NCBI GenBank assembly: GCA_002197995.1
Contig: NGZR01000001.1
Span: forward strand, 10,869,501 to 10,933,500
Length of the DNA stretch: 64,000 bases
Direction of reading: 5' to 3'
Source of the DNA: Gaeumannomyces sp. JS-464
Lineage: Eukaryota > Ascomycota > Sordariomycetes > Magnaporthales > Magnaporthaceae
Positions within the stretch are counted from its first letter, which is position 1. The number at the start of each line of letters is the position of its first letter. Position numbers and translations under genes: made by a program. Of the stretch, positions 1 through 9,812 are shown piece after piece. Below the pieces are notes generated by a model that saw only the letters and a program-made list of their open reading frames with translations, was not told where the DNA came from and did not search any database.

Positions 1-342
1 ATTGCTTGCCTTAAGAAATGCCTAAAAGCTAACTTAAGTTAACTAATGCCGAAGTTTTAATTAAAACTGCCTAAAATAATAAAAAATCCATCCTTTATAT
101 ACACGCTGCCTTTTACCTTATATTAGGTTAAATTCATAGCTTTATTCCAAATCCACAAATCCCTTTTGGATTTATCGCTTTGTTATAAATCCACAAATCC
201 TTTTTGGATTTATTGCTTTGTTATAAATTTACAAATCCCTTTTGGTTTACGTAACTCCACGTGATTAAAGCGGGGCGAAAGCACTATTTCGAAGCTCTTT
301 TTTGCTTTGCTATCTTAAAAGGCTTGCATGCTAGTCGTAATA
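1..342 (-). repeat. Partial 3' LTR of the chromovirus
   Basis: This segment aligns to the complete LTR at 7258-7667 (shared blocks around CCTAAAA, AAATCCACAAATCCC and GCATGCTAGTCGTAA). It ends in GTAATA at 342, a RIP version of the GTAACA end seen in the other copy. The first bases of the LTR lie outside the window. Confidence 0.85.
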
Positions 343-1010
343 TTAGGTTTCCCCTTTTAAGCTAAATCTTTTTAGCCACGTTTTATCGCCCCGCCTTTTG
401 TTAATAGTAAATACTTTCTTTTTTTACCATCTTTTTTCCTTTTTTTGTTTAACAAAATGTTTGGCCGGGTACGAAAACGTTTTTTCGCGAAAAAAACCGT
501 TAATCGTAAAAAGCTTTTAGCGGTTATTTTCTTTAACTGCTACGAAATGCCTTCCTATTCGTACTATTACGAGGTTTTAAAGCGTGAAAAGTGTAAAGCC
601 TTTTTTTAAAACTCGTTTTAATACGTGGAATGTTTTCGGATTAATCGCTCGGGGTGCGACGTTTTAAAGCCTTTTCTTTTCGAACTTTGGAATATCGTCG
701 TCCAGCATTTTAAATTTAAAGCTAAATTGGAAAAAGCGGAGGAAAAAGTTTTTCGTTTTCGGGAATAAAAACGAATGTGGCTAGAAAAATAATACGCGCG
801 GTGCGTCGCGGTATTAACTCGGTGGAAAAATTAAAGCGTATTAAGCGGGAGGAGGCCGATTAAGCATCCCGCTAAGCTGCCTCGCATTTCGAACCCTTTA
901 TAGCTTTTTCCATTCTTTCCGATTAGCAAATGCTTAAAGTTAATCCTAATTTAAACCTGTTTGCCTTTTTTAATTAAAGTAAGTTATAATTTTTTTTAAT
1001 AATATTTTTA

Positions 1011-1080
1011 AGTTTTGTAGCGCATTAAGCGTGGTTTTAGTTTTCCTGCCGAAATTTCGGGTTCGAATCCCGGCACGACC
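1011..1080 (+). other. tRNA-like sequence inside the chromovirus 3' region
   Basis: A canonical T-arm (TTTCGGGTTCGAATCCCGG, exact B-box GGTTCGAATCC at 1060-1070) is followed by CACGACC, which can pair with a RIP-altered AGTTTTG at 1011-1017; the D arm can be drawn as GCGC/GCGT. A convincing anticodon arm is not visible. Decayed versions occur at the same place in the other copies (about 34760-34830 and about 40620-40690), so it is part of the element, not a host tRNA gene. Confidence 0.35.
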
Positions 1081-1196
1081 GTGTTAAAAAGGCTTTAATG
1101 GAACGTTCCGTCCGAGCTTTGCTTGGTTTTTTTTTGCTAACCGTTCGGCGTAAACTTCTTTACTTTATTTGGTTCCGGTAAATGCTGCTTCCTTTT

Positions 1197-1268
1197 AACC
1201 TAATAGTAAAACGGTATTATTTATAACACCCATTTTATAAATCCCGAGTTCGACTTCCGGTTAGGCTA
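1197..1268 (+). other. Second tRNA-like sequence in the chromovirus 3' region
   Basis: The sequence is 72 nt long with a possible acceptor AACCTAA/TTAGGCT (one RIP-type mismatch), a GG-containing D loop, a T-arm with loop TTCGACT, and a seven-pair AT-rich anticodon helix whose loop is one base too long. It looks like a decayed tRNA-derived segment. Anticodon and function cannot be assigned. Confidence 0.3.
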
Positions 1269-1389
1269 AAAGGATTGGCGGTTTTTTTTGGAAATATCGC
1301 GGGTGTTTTTAAAAAAAAATCGTCGCTTTTCCGTTTTTTTTACTAGTTAACCTTTTTATAATTATTTTAGCTAATATTTTCGTAAAGTG

Positions 1390-1600
1390 TTTTAACAATT
1401 TTTAAAGTTGGTTTTTTTTTCCCACGTGTTTTTTTCATAGCCGTACCTTTTCCATTTAACTAAATACTTTTTAAACTTATATTTTGGCTTATAATTTAAA
1501 AATTTTTCAATTTCGTATTTTTATTTTAAGTCGATTTCCATTAACTTATCGTTTTTAAAGCTTAATAGCGTTATTTCAAATAGGGAAATATGAAAAACCA
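1390..1600 (-). pseudogene. Chromodomain remnant of the chromovirus integrase
   Basis: The minus strand reads HPVFHISLFEL, then an acidic linker, then EIEKFLNYKPKYKFKKYLVK and WKRYGYEKNTWE. The aromatic residues and the LVKW..Y....TWE pattern are those of chromodomains fused to the C-terminus of chromovirus integrases, which direct integration to H3K9-methylated chromatin. The same block is present in inverse orientation at about 40200-40310. Confidence 0.75.
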
Positions 1601-2096
1601 GGTGGGATTTTATAATCGATAGTAATCGGAATTTGTAATTTATATCCAAAACCTTTTTTAATATTTTAAAAAGTCCTAATTTTTTATAGTTTAGCTTATC
1701 GCTCGGTCGTTTTATTTTAATATTTTGTTAAAAAAGATAAACGCTATCCCTTTTTTTAAAAATCGATTTTTCGATTTTTTTTTTATTTACTTAAGTAATT
1801 ATATAGTATCGTAGCTTTTTTAGCTTTGTTTAAAAATGTTTATGCAATTTAGTAAACTCCGTTATTTATATTTCCGCTATTAAGGCATATTTTCCTGCCT
1901 TAGGTTTTTTATAACGATATTAACATAAACCTATAGTTTGTATAAAACGGTATAGTTTTTTATGCTTTTATAAATTAAGCTGTTATAAGCGAACTAAGCT
2001 ATAAGAAATAGTATATATATTTGTTTTGTTTATAATTAACGTAATAATAAATATTGCTTTATAGTTTAATTTCGTTCGTTTTGTTTATCGATTTGT

Positions 2097-2324
2097 TTAA
2101 AAGTGGTAAGCTATAAATAAAAAATGCTTCGCTTTTAGCTTGTTTGTAAGCTTTTTCCAAAATTTGCTTATAAATAGCTTATTTTTATTCGTAATTAAAC
2201 GGTTCGGCGTGCCGTATTCCGCTTTTACGTATTTAATAAAAACGTACGTTAGCTTCGTAGCGTCGCTGCTTTTCTTATATGGTAAAAATAAAGCGTATTT
2301 AATAAGCTTATTTATTATTACCAA
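2097..2324 (-). pseudogene. Integrase core fragment with RIP-altered catalytic residues
   Basis: The 75-residue open frame contains KYALFLPYK, the FIKYV helix, GTPNRLITNKNKLF and SKFWK, the hallmark of Ty3/gypsy integrase cores (family pattern VDRLTK...GxPxxIITDRDxxFxSxFW). Asparagine now stands where the first two catalytic aspartates of the DDE triad are expected (VIINKL, ITNKN). Asp-to-Asn is what G-to-A RIP changes produce. The frame is a chance survivor, not a gene. Confidence 0.8.
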
Positions 2325-2350
2325 TATATTATCGTATTTTACTCCAGTTA

Positions 2351-2780
2351 ACGTGGTTTATCAGCGAGTCGCGTATATTACCGAGTCGCGCACTTCGAAA
2401 TCGCATATTAAACGCGATTTTTAACACACTTACTAACTCGGCCAATTTAAACCCAAATTTAACCAAAGTTTAATACGTTATATTTAACTATACAGCCGAT
2501 TTTATAATAAATTAATGATATTTTTATTATTACTCTTTTAGGGTTAGTTACATAATTTGCACAGTATAATACACAGTTTTTTAAACTAACCCTAAAAGAG
2601 TAATAATAAAAATATCATTAATTTATTATAAAATTAGCTGTATCGTTAAATATACCATATTAAATTTTGGTAAAGTTTAACTATAAATTGGGCGAGTTAT
2701 TTAGTTAAAAAAAACGCGTTTAGTATGAGATTTGGAATGCGCGACTCGCTAAGGGTGCGCGACTCGCTGATGGACTACGT
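2351..2780. mobile_element. 430-bp palindromic MITE (foldback) with TA target duplication
   Basis: The 430-bp insertion interrupts the integrase region; the matching place in the complete element near 23070 is empty. TA at 2349-2350 and 2781-2782 is the target duplication. Terminal inverted repeats begin ACGTGGTTTATCAGCGAGTC and, from the other end, ACGTAGTCCATCAGCGAGTC. The two arms (2351-2555 and 2575-2780) are near-complementary over their full length, so the element is one long hairpin with a loop of about 20 bases. The first bases of the TIR match those of the Fot1-like elements at 36065 and 38202, suggesting mobilisation by a Fot1/pogo transposase. Confidence 0.85.
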
Positions 2781-4248
2781 TAACGGTTTTTTAAATTAGG
2801 GAAATTTAATAACGAAATTTATAGTAATTTTTTGCTATGCTTCGCTTAGCGTTAGTAATAACTGTAAAAGCTTATAAAGCTTATACTTGCTGGCTTTATT
2901 TTTAACGCAATTTTCGCAATTTTTTATTGCGTTTTATATTTCGGCTCGAGTTTTTGCGAACCCGTAATATTATTATAACCGTTTTTACGTTTTTTTTACG
3001 CTTTAATAGCCGTATACCAGCTAGTTATAAATTTGTTAAATTTTTTTTAAAGTTTAAACTTTTCCTTACTGGACCATTTTAGCGAATACCTTTTATGCCG
3101 GGATTAAAAATCCGTTTAATTTTTCCGCTAAAATTACTTATGTTTTTTTAAGTATTGCAATTTAATGGTTTAATCGTTGGTTTAAAACGTCCGCCCGGCC
3201 GTTTTTCGACCTTTTCCGGTATTTAATCCAAACGTCGTAATTTTGCAAAAACTTATTTTAATGGATTTATCGCTTGTTTAGGTTTTTGCTAATAGTAAAA
3301 TGTGTTAGGTTTTTATGGTTTATATATATTACAACTTAATATTTTGCTTTATAAAAGTACGGTCGCTATGTTTCAAATGCTCGGATAATTGTTAAAAGTT
3401 TTTTTATCGTAAATTTGGTAATTTAATTTAAGTTTATTTGACTTTTGCGAAAAAAACGCATATAAGTGCAACCGTTTTTAATCGTTTCGTTATTCGAATT
3501 AACCGCCGATTGCGTAATTCGACGCGTCGATTTCGATTTCGAAAGGTTTTTTTAGGTTTAAAAATGCCAATATTAGTTTTTTTAATACGGCGTTTCGTAA
3601 TTGCTTAAAAGCTTTTTATTTTTGCCTTTTTTAATAAAACTGGTGGTTATTTTTAGTAAAGTTCGTAAATAATATAGCGATTTTGCTATAATTACAGATA
3701 AACCGTTTGTAAAATTTAAAAATTTTAAAAACCTTTATACGTTCGTAACGTTTTTAAATATAAACCATTTTTTATCTTCCTCGATTTTTTTAAAATTTAT
3801 GCAAATTTGTTTAAATGTAATTACGAATTTTAAAAAAGCGACTTTTTGCGAATGCCATTCGCACTTTTCTGGTTTAACGAAAAGCTTTGCGTTAAATAGC
3901 TTTTAAAGCACTTTATACACGTGCTATTTATACTTTTCCATCGTTTTCGAAAAAACCAAAATATTATCCAAATATGCGAAAATAAAAATATCGAGGTATT
4001 CGCGCAATATATAGTTAATTATCCTTTGGAACGTAACTAATGCATTGCTAAACCCGAAGGTTATTATTAAAAATTTATAATATTTAAGCTTTATTTTAAA
4101 AGCCGTAAGCTATTTTTGGCCCTTTTTAATCCATATTAAGCTGTAAGCTTTCCGTAAGTTTAAAACCGTAAAATATTAAGCTTTGCCGAGCTTATCGCGC
4201 AATTTGTCGATAAAAAGCAAAAAATATCGATTTTCTATTATAACTTCG

Positions 4249-4277
4249 TTTAACGGGCGGTAATCGATGCATATTCG
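4249..4277 (-). pseudogene. Reverse transcriptase motif (RICIDYRPL) of the chromovirus
   Basis: The minus-strand peptide RICIDYRPL matches the conserved R-M-C-V/I-D-Y-R-x-L block of Ty3/gypsy reverse transcriptases. The active-site box follows downstream near 3960-3985 as AYLDNILVF, with the second Asp of YxDD changed to Asn. Confidence 0.75.
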
Positions 4278-6247
4278 TTCCGTCCCGTTTCTTTCCCTTT
4301 TTTATAAAATCCCGTATCCTATTAAAAAATCGAAAAATTTAATATATTTTTTCCGTAAATTTTCCTTTAATTGTTTTTAACACCTTTTATTACCAAGCGC
4401 TAAGCTAATATAGCTTTTAATATTTAAGCTGCGTTTTTAGCTTAAGTTTAATTTCCAAATCGAATGGTTTATATTTAAAAAGCACCGTTTTTAGGTTTTT
4501 TCGAAACAATTTTTCGTATTTATGGTTTTTCCGGAATATTCGCGAGCCGTTTTTTAATATTAGTTAAATTATTTTAATCGTTTTCTGCTTTAAATAATCG
4601 CGTATTTGTTAATGCTAAATGCAAAAGTGGATTGCTAAATTTTATTACCGTTATAACTTTTTTTCGTTGCTTTTTATGCTTACGGTTTAAAGTTTATAAT
4701 TAGTAAACCGTTTTAATTACTCGTAGCTTTTCCTATTAAATTTAAACGGTAGCTTAATTTATCCGCGGGTTATTTTTTTTAAATTAAAGGATTTCGAAAA
4801 TTACGTTTCCTTTTTTTATATTTAGCTTATTTAAATATATAATAACGTTTTCCCCGTTTCGAATGCGTAATATTACTAGCTATGTATTTTGATCGATTTA
4901 TTTTTCACTATAAGCGATAGGTATTTTTTCGACCGTTTTTAATTAGTACGGTTAGCGTTTCCAATTTATAAGGATTTTATATCGTTTAACCGTTTATAGC
5001 GATATATAATCGCTTTATACTTCGCAATCGATTATTATTTTAACCTTTTTCTTTTAATATTTTATTTAAAATATTAATAAATTGTACAGTTAATTCGATT
5101 TTACTATTACGAAGGTTTTTATTGTATTTTTATTAAAAGGAATAAGTACCGTAAGTTTGTTTTTTTGTTTGGGTCGAACGGGATATACGCTTATACGATT
5201 TTCCAATGTTAGGCTTCCGCCTTTTATATTATATGTTTTTTGCATGTCGCAATTTCGCATTTCTTTTAATCGAGCGTTTTGGTAATATATAGCATGGGGT
5301 GCCGTTCGCTAAGTTTAAAAACTGCGGTAAATTTACCGATTCGGGCTGGCTTTTACCGTAGCAATTGGAATGCCAAACAAGGCTTAACCTTAAGCTCGTT
5401 TCCTAATTTCCGTAGGAAAAAATCGTGTTTAAGCTTAAGTTGTAAGTAAAACTTGCACTTTCCGTAAATGCATTTTGCCTAAAAAAGGTACAAATGTTTT
5501 GGGTACTTTATATTAACGCTGGGGTAATTTTCGGGTTTTAACGCAGCTTTGCCCGGCTCGCTTATATCGTCGAACCGGTAGCTAGCGTATTTAACTTCCT
5601 GCTAATCGTTAAATTACGATAAAGGTTAGCCGTTATTTCCGTTTACCGGGGTAGCATAACATAACGGGCCATTTGGGTATTTTAAAACCTTAACGTTTTA
5701 AAAACACTTCGACACGTCGCAAGGTGTAAAAATGCGTTAGCTTTTCCAACTTGCTTGGCTTTTATAAGCTATAAATGCAAAAGTTATACTGCTCGAACCT
5801 TTTGCTCGTTTTTAAAACTCGGCCGTTTTAAGGTTTTAACCACTTCGGTTTATTTCGTCGATATCGGAATTTTCCGACTTTTAAAAAAGTGTGTTTAGCT
5901 TAAAAGCTTTTTTCGGGCTTTTTTTCCTTCAAAACGCTTATTAAAGTCGCTCCCTTTTAGGCTTAGCAGGAAATAGCGTCGTTTTTTTTCTCCGAATTTT
6001 CGGGCCTAAAAACGATCCGTTATTTTCCTTTATTATCGTATTCGACCTTAATGGCTTTAAATATAACAATGCTTCGTAATTTTTAAAAATACCATTCGGT
6101 AACCTTTTTATCGAACTGGTATATGGCATACAGCTCGTTATAGCAGTACGTTTAACTAAACGCTACTTTAAAATATAATCCTTTTTATATTAGGCTTTTT
6201 TGCGTTCGTTAAAAGTTCGCTACCTAGCGGTTATTATCCCGCTAAAA

Positions 6248-6289
6248 GCAATTAACTTTTATATGGCCAGCTTGGCCGCATTTAAAACA
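6248..6289 (-). pseudogene. Gag zinc knuckle of the chromovirus
   Basis: The minus strand encodes CFKCGQAGHIKVNC, a perfect C-x2-C-x4-H-x4-C nucleocapsid knuckle. It marks the gag/pol junction and fixes the orientation. The equivalent in the second element is near 26560-26604 and in the plus-strand copy near 30505-30550. Confidence 0.8.
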
Positions 6290-7257
6290 TTTCCCGTTTT
6301 TTAAATTTTATTTTTGCTTTTTCTATTGCCTTTTTTGCTGGTAAACAGCTTTCGTACTAAAGTTTATAAAGCCCAAATGCGTTTCGTAAACCGTAATAGG
6401 TTGCTGTTTAGCCTTTTTTAATTGGCTTTATTTTATCCCGCACTTTTAAAATTATATCCTTTTTTTTCTTGTTATCGTTCGTATAATTTATTGCTAATGC
6501 GGACCGTATTTTTAACGTAATCCGTAAAAAACTCCGGGCGATTTTGCTTTGCGAGTTTATCTTTTACGTTTTCGCGCAATCCGTTGTAAAAATGCAGTAT
6601 TAACGTAGTATCGCTTTAATTAAGCTTAATACTAATCCGTTAAAAGTTTGCTGCATATTTAGCTACGGCTTTTCGCTATTTAAAAGCTAGCAAATCTTTT
6701 TCGGCGATTTGGGTTTCGTTAACTATTCCGAACACTTTTCCGACTTTTTTTCCAAAGGTTTCGAAATTGGCGAAAACGATTTTGGTAACTTTTTAGCTAT
6801 CCTTATACCTTTTAAAATAGTCGCTTTAAATTAGCTAAAACCATTTTTTCATTTTACCGTTTAGCCTGGTAATAAAGTAAGCAACCTTTTATTTTTCGTT
6901 TACGAATTGCTATTTGTAAAACTTAAAATAGCTTTTGCATTTAATAAGGAACGTTTTAAATTTGCCGTCCTCCTTTTTGTAAAAATCCGGGGATGGAAAT
7001 TTATACGCTCGAATTGCGATAAGCGCTTCGAAGGATAGCAATTTCGTGGTAAATTGCTTTACTTTGGCTTAGCTTTTGGCGATTTCGTCCGCTATAAATT
7101 TAAAAAGGCTAGCCGTATTAACGACTTCGTCGAGGTCGTACTTAATACCGCTAAAAGTAAAAACCATGGTTTTTTCCTTTTTAGGCTTTTTGCTACTCCT
7201 CGTTATAGCTGTACTATTTTTTTCCTTTAACGAAGTATTAAATAGGATTAGTTAAAA

Positions 7258-7667
7258 TGTTACAATTAAGGGTTTGCTTTTAAAGTAAGGCATTTTAAGG
7301 GTGGAAAAGATAATATCGCTAATTTGGTTAACAAAAAAACACGTGATTTAAAAAAACCATTTAATTGCTTGTTTTAGGGAATATTTGGGAGCTAATTTAG
7401 GTTAATTAATACCGAAGTTTTAATTAAAGCTACCTAAAATAGTAGGAAATCCATCCTTTATATATACGCTGCCTTTTGCCTTGTATTAGGTTAAATTTGT
7501 GGCTTTATTACAAATCCACAAATCCTTTTTGGATTTATCGCTTTATTACAAATCCATAAATCCCTTTTAGTTTACGTAATTTTACGTGATCGGAGCGGGG
7601 CGGAAGCACCACTTTGGGGCCCCCTTTTGCCTTGCTATCCTATGGCGCCTGCATGCTGGTCGTAACA
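7258..7667 (-). repeat. 5' LTR of the chromovirus (410 bp)
   Basis: The LTR runs from TGTTAC to GTAACA, the terminal inverted hexamer common to all chromovirus LTRs in this window. It contains repeated AAATCCACAAATCC blocks. A RIP-altered leader lies just inside on the lower-coordinate side. Confidence 0.85.
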
Positions 7668-7730
7668 TTACCGCCTTGTTTAAATCCACATTCGCCATTA
7701 AAAACAACCATTGTAATCCTGGAAGGTGTA

Positions 7731-9362
7731 TAGGGTTACAAGGATAATAAACGTTAAATTGGTGGATTTAACAAAGGGGGTTAGCCAGGGTATAAGCCAA
7801 AGGGGTAAGGGTACACAGCTTGCCGAACAATTTGTAGTAAAAATTAATGTATTGCAACTAACCGTTTAATAATTAATATAATCACCTCCGTTAGCCTTTA
7901 CCATTTGCAGCCACCGTATTATAAAACCGGCCAATCTCTTTAAAAAATTAGCAGGCACGGCCTTCTAAACGCCTAAACCGCTACACTAAGCTGCAAAAGT
8001 GTTAATTTTTGCAAATCATAGTGGTTTTCCAGCCAATCTTTCATATACCTCCATAGGTTTTCAATGGGCTTAAAGTTTGGACTGTTGGGAGGTTAAAGGA
8101 ACGTTATAATCTCAAGGTCCTTCAGCCACTTTTTGGTTATCCGTAACGAGTGTGCAAAAGCGTTATTTTGTTGGAAATACAAACGCGGACACCCTTAGGC
8201 TTCCAGCCAGTTAAAAACCAAAGAAATTATACGTTTGCAGTACTCGGGGCGTTAATACTTGTTTGGTCAGGCCAAAAGTAGCTTGGCCTTTTAACCCGGC
8301 TTGTAAACGAGCCCCAAAACATAAACCCGTGGCCCTTTTGTTTTATTAGTGCAAAAGTAGCCGGATCCTCGCAGTCGTGCATTGTAATGTATCGTTGGCC
8401 TTTTAGGGGTTGGTTAAAGTACCAGACCTTGTCGGACCAAAGGAAAGGGCCAAACCCGCTTTGTATCCAATGCTCCTCCGTGGATATCTCTCCAAGGCCC
8501 AATTCGCAAAATTAACCCGTAGTTGGCGCGTTTTGGGAGATAAAGGGAGCTTAAGACCTTGTCGCACTCGTTTATAGTGCAGGGAAGCCATAAAAGAATG
8601 CATGGCAGTGGTGCCCCAATCCAGGAACCCAGTGACTAGATACCGGAGGTTAGCCCAGGGAATCTGGCGTGGCGAGGGTCCTCGTGCAGGAACTCTTGCA
8701 GCGCACGTATTTATTCCTCGGTGGCCTCTTTTCTAGGAACCGACTTGCCGGCCTTCCGCGGAGTAAGCGGTCCTTGACAGGCCCATTAAACCTGTCGGTA
8801 GGTAACTCCAAGGGCCCGGGCAATCTCTGCATACGGCCAACGCGCGTATTCGTAAAGGGTACGTATCTTTATTTGGTATCGCGATCGAGCTCTTTGGCAC
8901 GTTGCCTGGGAGGGTCGAGGGAGGCCCAACGGGAGGGCAAGTGGGAGCGTCGAGGGTCGCGGAGGGAGGGCCGGTCGCGGAGGCAGGTAGGGTACCCAGC
9001 GCGCGCGCGCGTCGGGAGTCGAACTTGGCGCCTGCCGGGCATGCAATTGAGAAGGCATTTGATTAAAGGCATCGCGGTGCAGATCGCCGGCGTTGGAGGG
9101 AGTGGATTGAAGGTATCGCTGTGCAAATTGCCGGCGTTGTTGAAGGGAATCGCGTGCGATCGAAGGTATCGCCGTGCAATTGGGCCGGGCCGGGGTCTCA
9201 AACGGTGGAATTCTATTGGGTTCCACGGCGTTTACGCGAAATGGGCTCGTGGGTAGATATACATTGATTTGATAGGTTTTTCTATGGGAAAAAATGTAGC
9301 TGAATACGTGGCCTAATTAGGAAAGATCCACAAATTTAACGTTTATTATCCCTGTAACCCTG
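7731..9362 (-). mobile_element. Tc1-type DNA transposon, inactivated
   Basis: Terminal inverted repeats of about 38 bp begin (C/T)AGGGTTACA(A/G)GGATAAT at 7731 and, inverted, at 9362. The target duplication TA is at 7729-7730 and 9363-9364. On the minus strand the transposase is recognisable: a DNA-binding helix-turn-helix (RTLYEYARWPYAEIARALGV) near 8790-8870, then FLWSDKVWYF, GHGFMFWGSF, FQQNNAFAHS and PPNSPNFKPIENLWRYMKDW. These are the Tc1/mariner catalytic blocks. The frame is broken into at least four pieces, and FQQDNA is changed to FQQNNA, so the second catalytic Asp is lost. Confidence 0.88.
7990..9226 (-). pseudogene. Broken Tc1-family transposase
   Basis: The frame starts at 9226 and is open to 8786, then is interrupted; further pieces lie at 8403-8603 and 8227-8502, and the C-terminal third ends near 7990. 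The N-terminal 90 residues are unusual: a proline/arginine-rich stretch with imperfect repeats (AGDLHRDAF, AGNLHSDTF) ahead of the helix-turn-helix. The 5' half (8640-9240) is GC-rich and little RIP-altered, while the catalytic half is AT-rich. The protein would bind the TIRs and cut and paste the element into TA sites; this copy cannot. Confidence 0.75.
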
Positions 9363-9364
9363 TA

Positions 9365-9812
9365 GCTTTAATGCCCTTGCGTGAATTTCCTATTCTGGGT
9401 ATCGCGAGTTAATGCACCGCCAAAAATAGGTGAGTCCCATATGATCGACGCCAGCACGGCCCTGAATCGTTCCAGATTTCATGCGGATCTGGAGTTCTAA
9501 CCGTGGTCGCTGGTGCATCCGTGCAGCGATGTTTCCCGTTTCGCTGAGCATGAGCCTTGGAGCGTCGCGATGGCATCCATGCCTGGGGTTGCCGCCAGGA
9601 ATAGAAACAGAGAGAAGCTATTACCGGGGACGAGCAGAGAGCGAGCGGGTATAAATGTCTGCTGTCGAACGCCCACGATATTCTCACGTTTTCTTTCCTC
9701 CCCATCACCGCCCGGTGTCTTTCCAATTACACCATTTCCATTTGTCTTTTTTCCTTGTCTTTTTCCTTTGTCTTGTTTTTTTTTTTTCGTTTTCTTTTCC
9801 AATCCTTTCGAT
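9365..9812 (+). promoter_or_regulatory. Upstream region and core promoter of the repeat-precursor gene
   Basis: A clear TATA box GTATAAATG lies at 9649-9657, about 160 bp before the start codon. A long pyrimidine tract (9755-9802) leads up to the ATG, a common 5'-leader feature of strongly expressed fungal genes. No other gene is visible between the transposon end (9364) and the start codon. Confidence 0.6.

Larger units (their letters stand above)
1..7667 (-). mobile_element. Ty3/gypsy chromovirus, RIP-inactivated, minus strand, left LTR cut by window edge
   Basis: The two ends share an LTR: partial at 1-342 (element 3' end) and complete at 7258-7667. Read on the minus strand the order is gag, pol, chromodomain. 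Visible landmarks are a gag start near 7168 (MVFTFSGIKYDL), a zinc knuckle CFKCGQAGHIKVNC at 6248-6289, reverse transcriptase motifs RICIDYRPL near 4249-4277 and an AYLDNILVF-like box near 3960-3985, an integrase core at 2097-2324, and a chromodomain (KKYLVKWKRYGYEKNTWE) near 1390-1520. That order and the terminal chromodomain are those of MAGGY-type chromoviruses. Every frame is shredded by TAA/TAG stops and TpA is in excess, the RIP signature. A 430-bp MITE interrupts the integrase region at 2351-2780. The target duplication cannot be checked because the left flank is outside the window. Confidence 0.9.
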
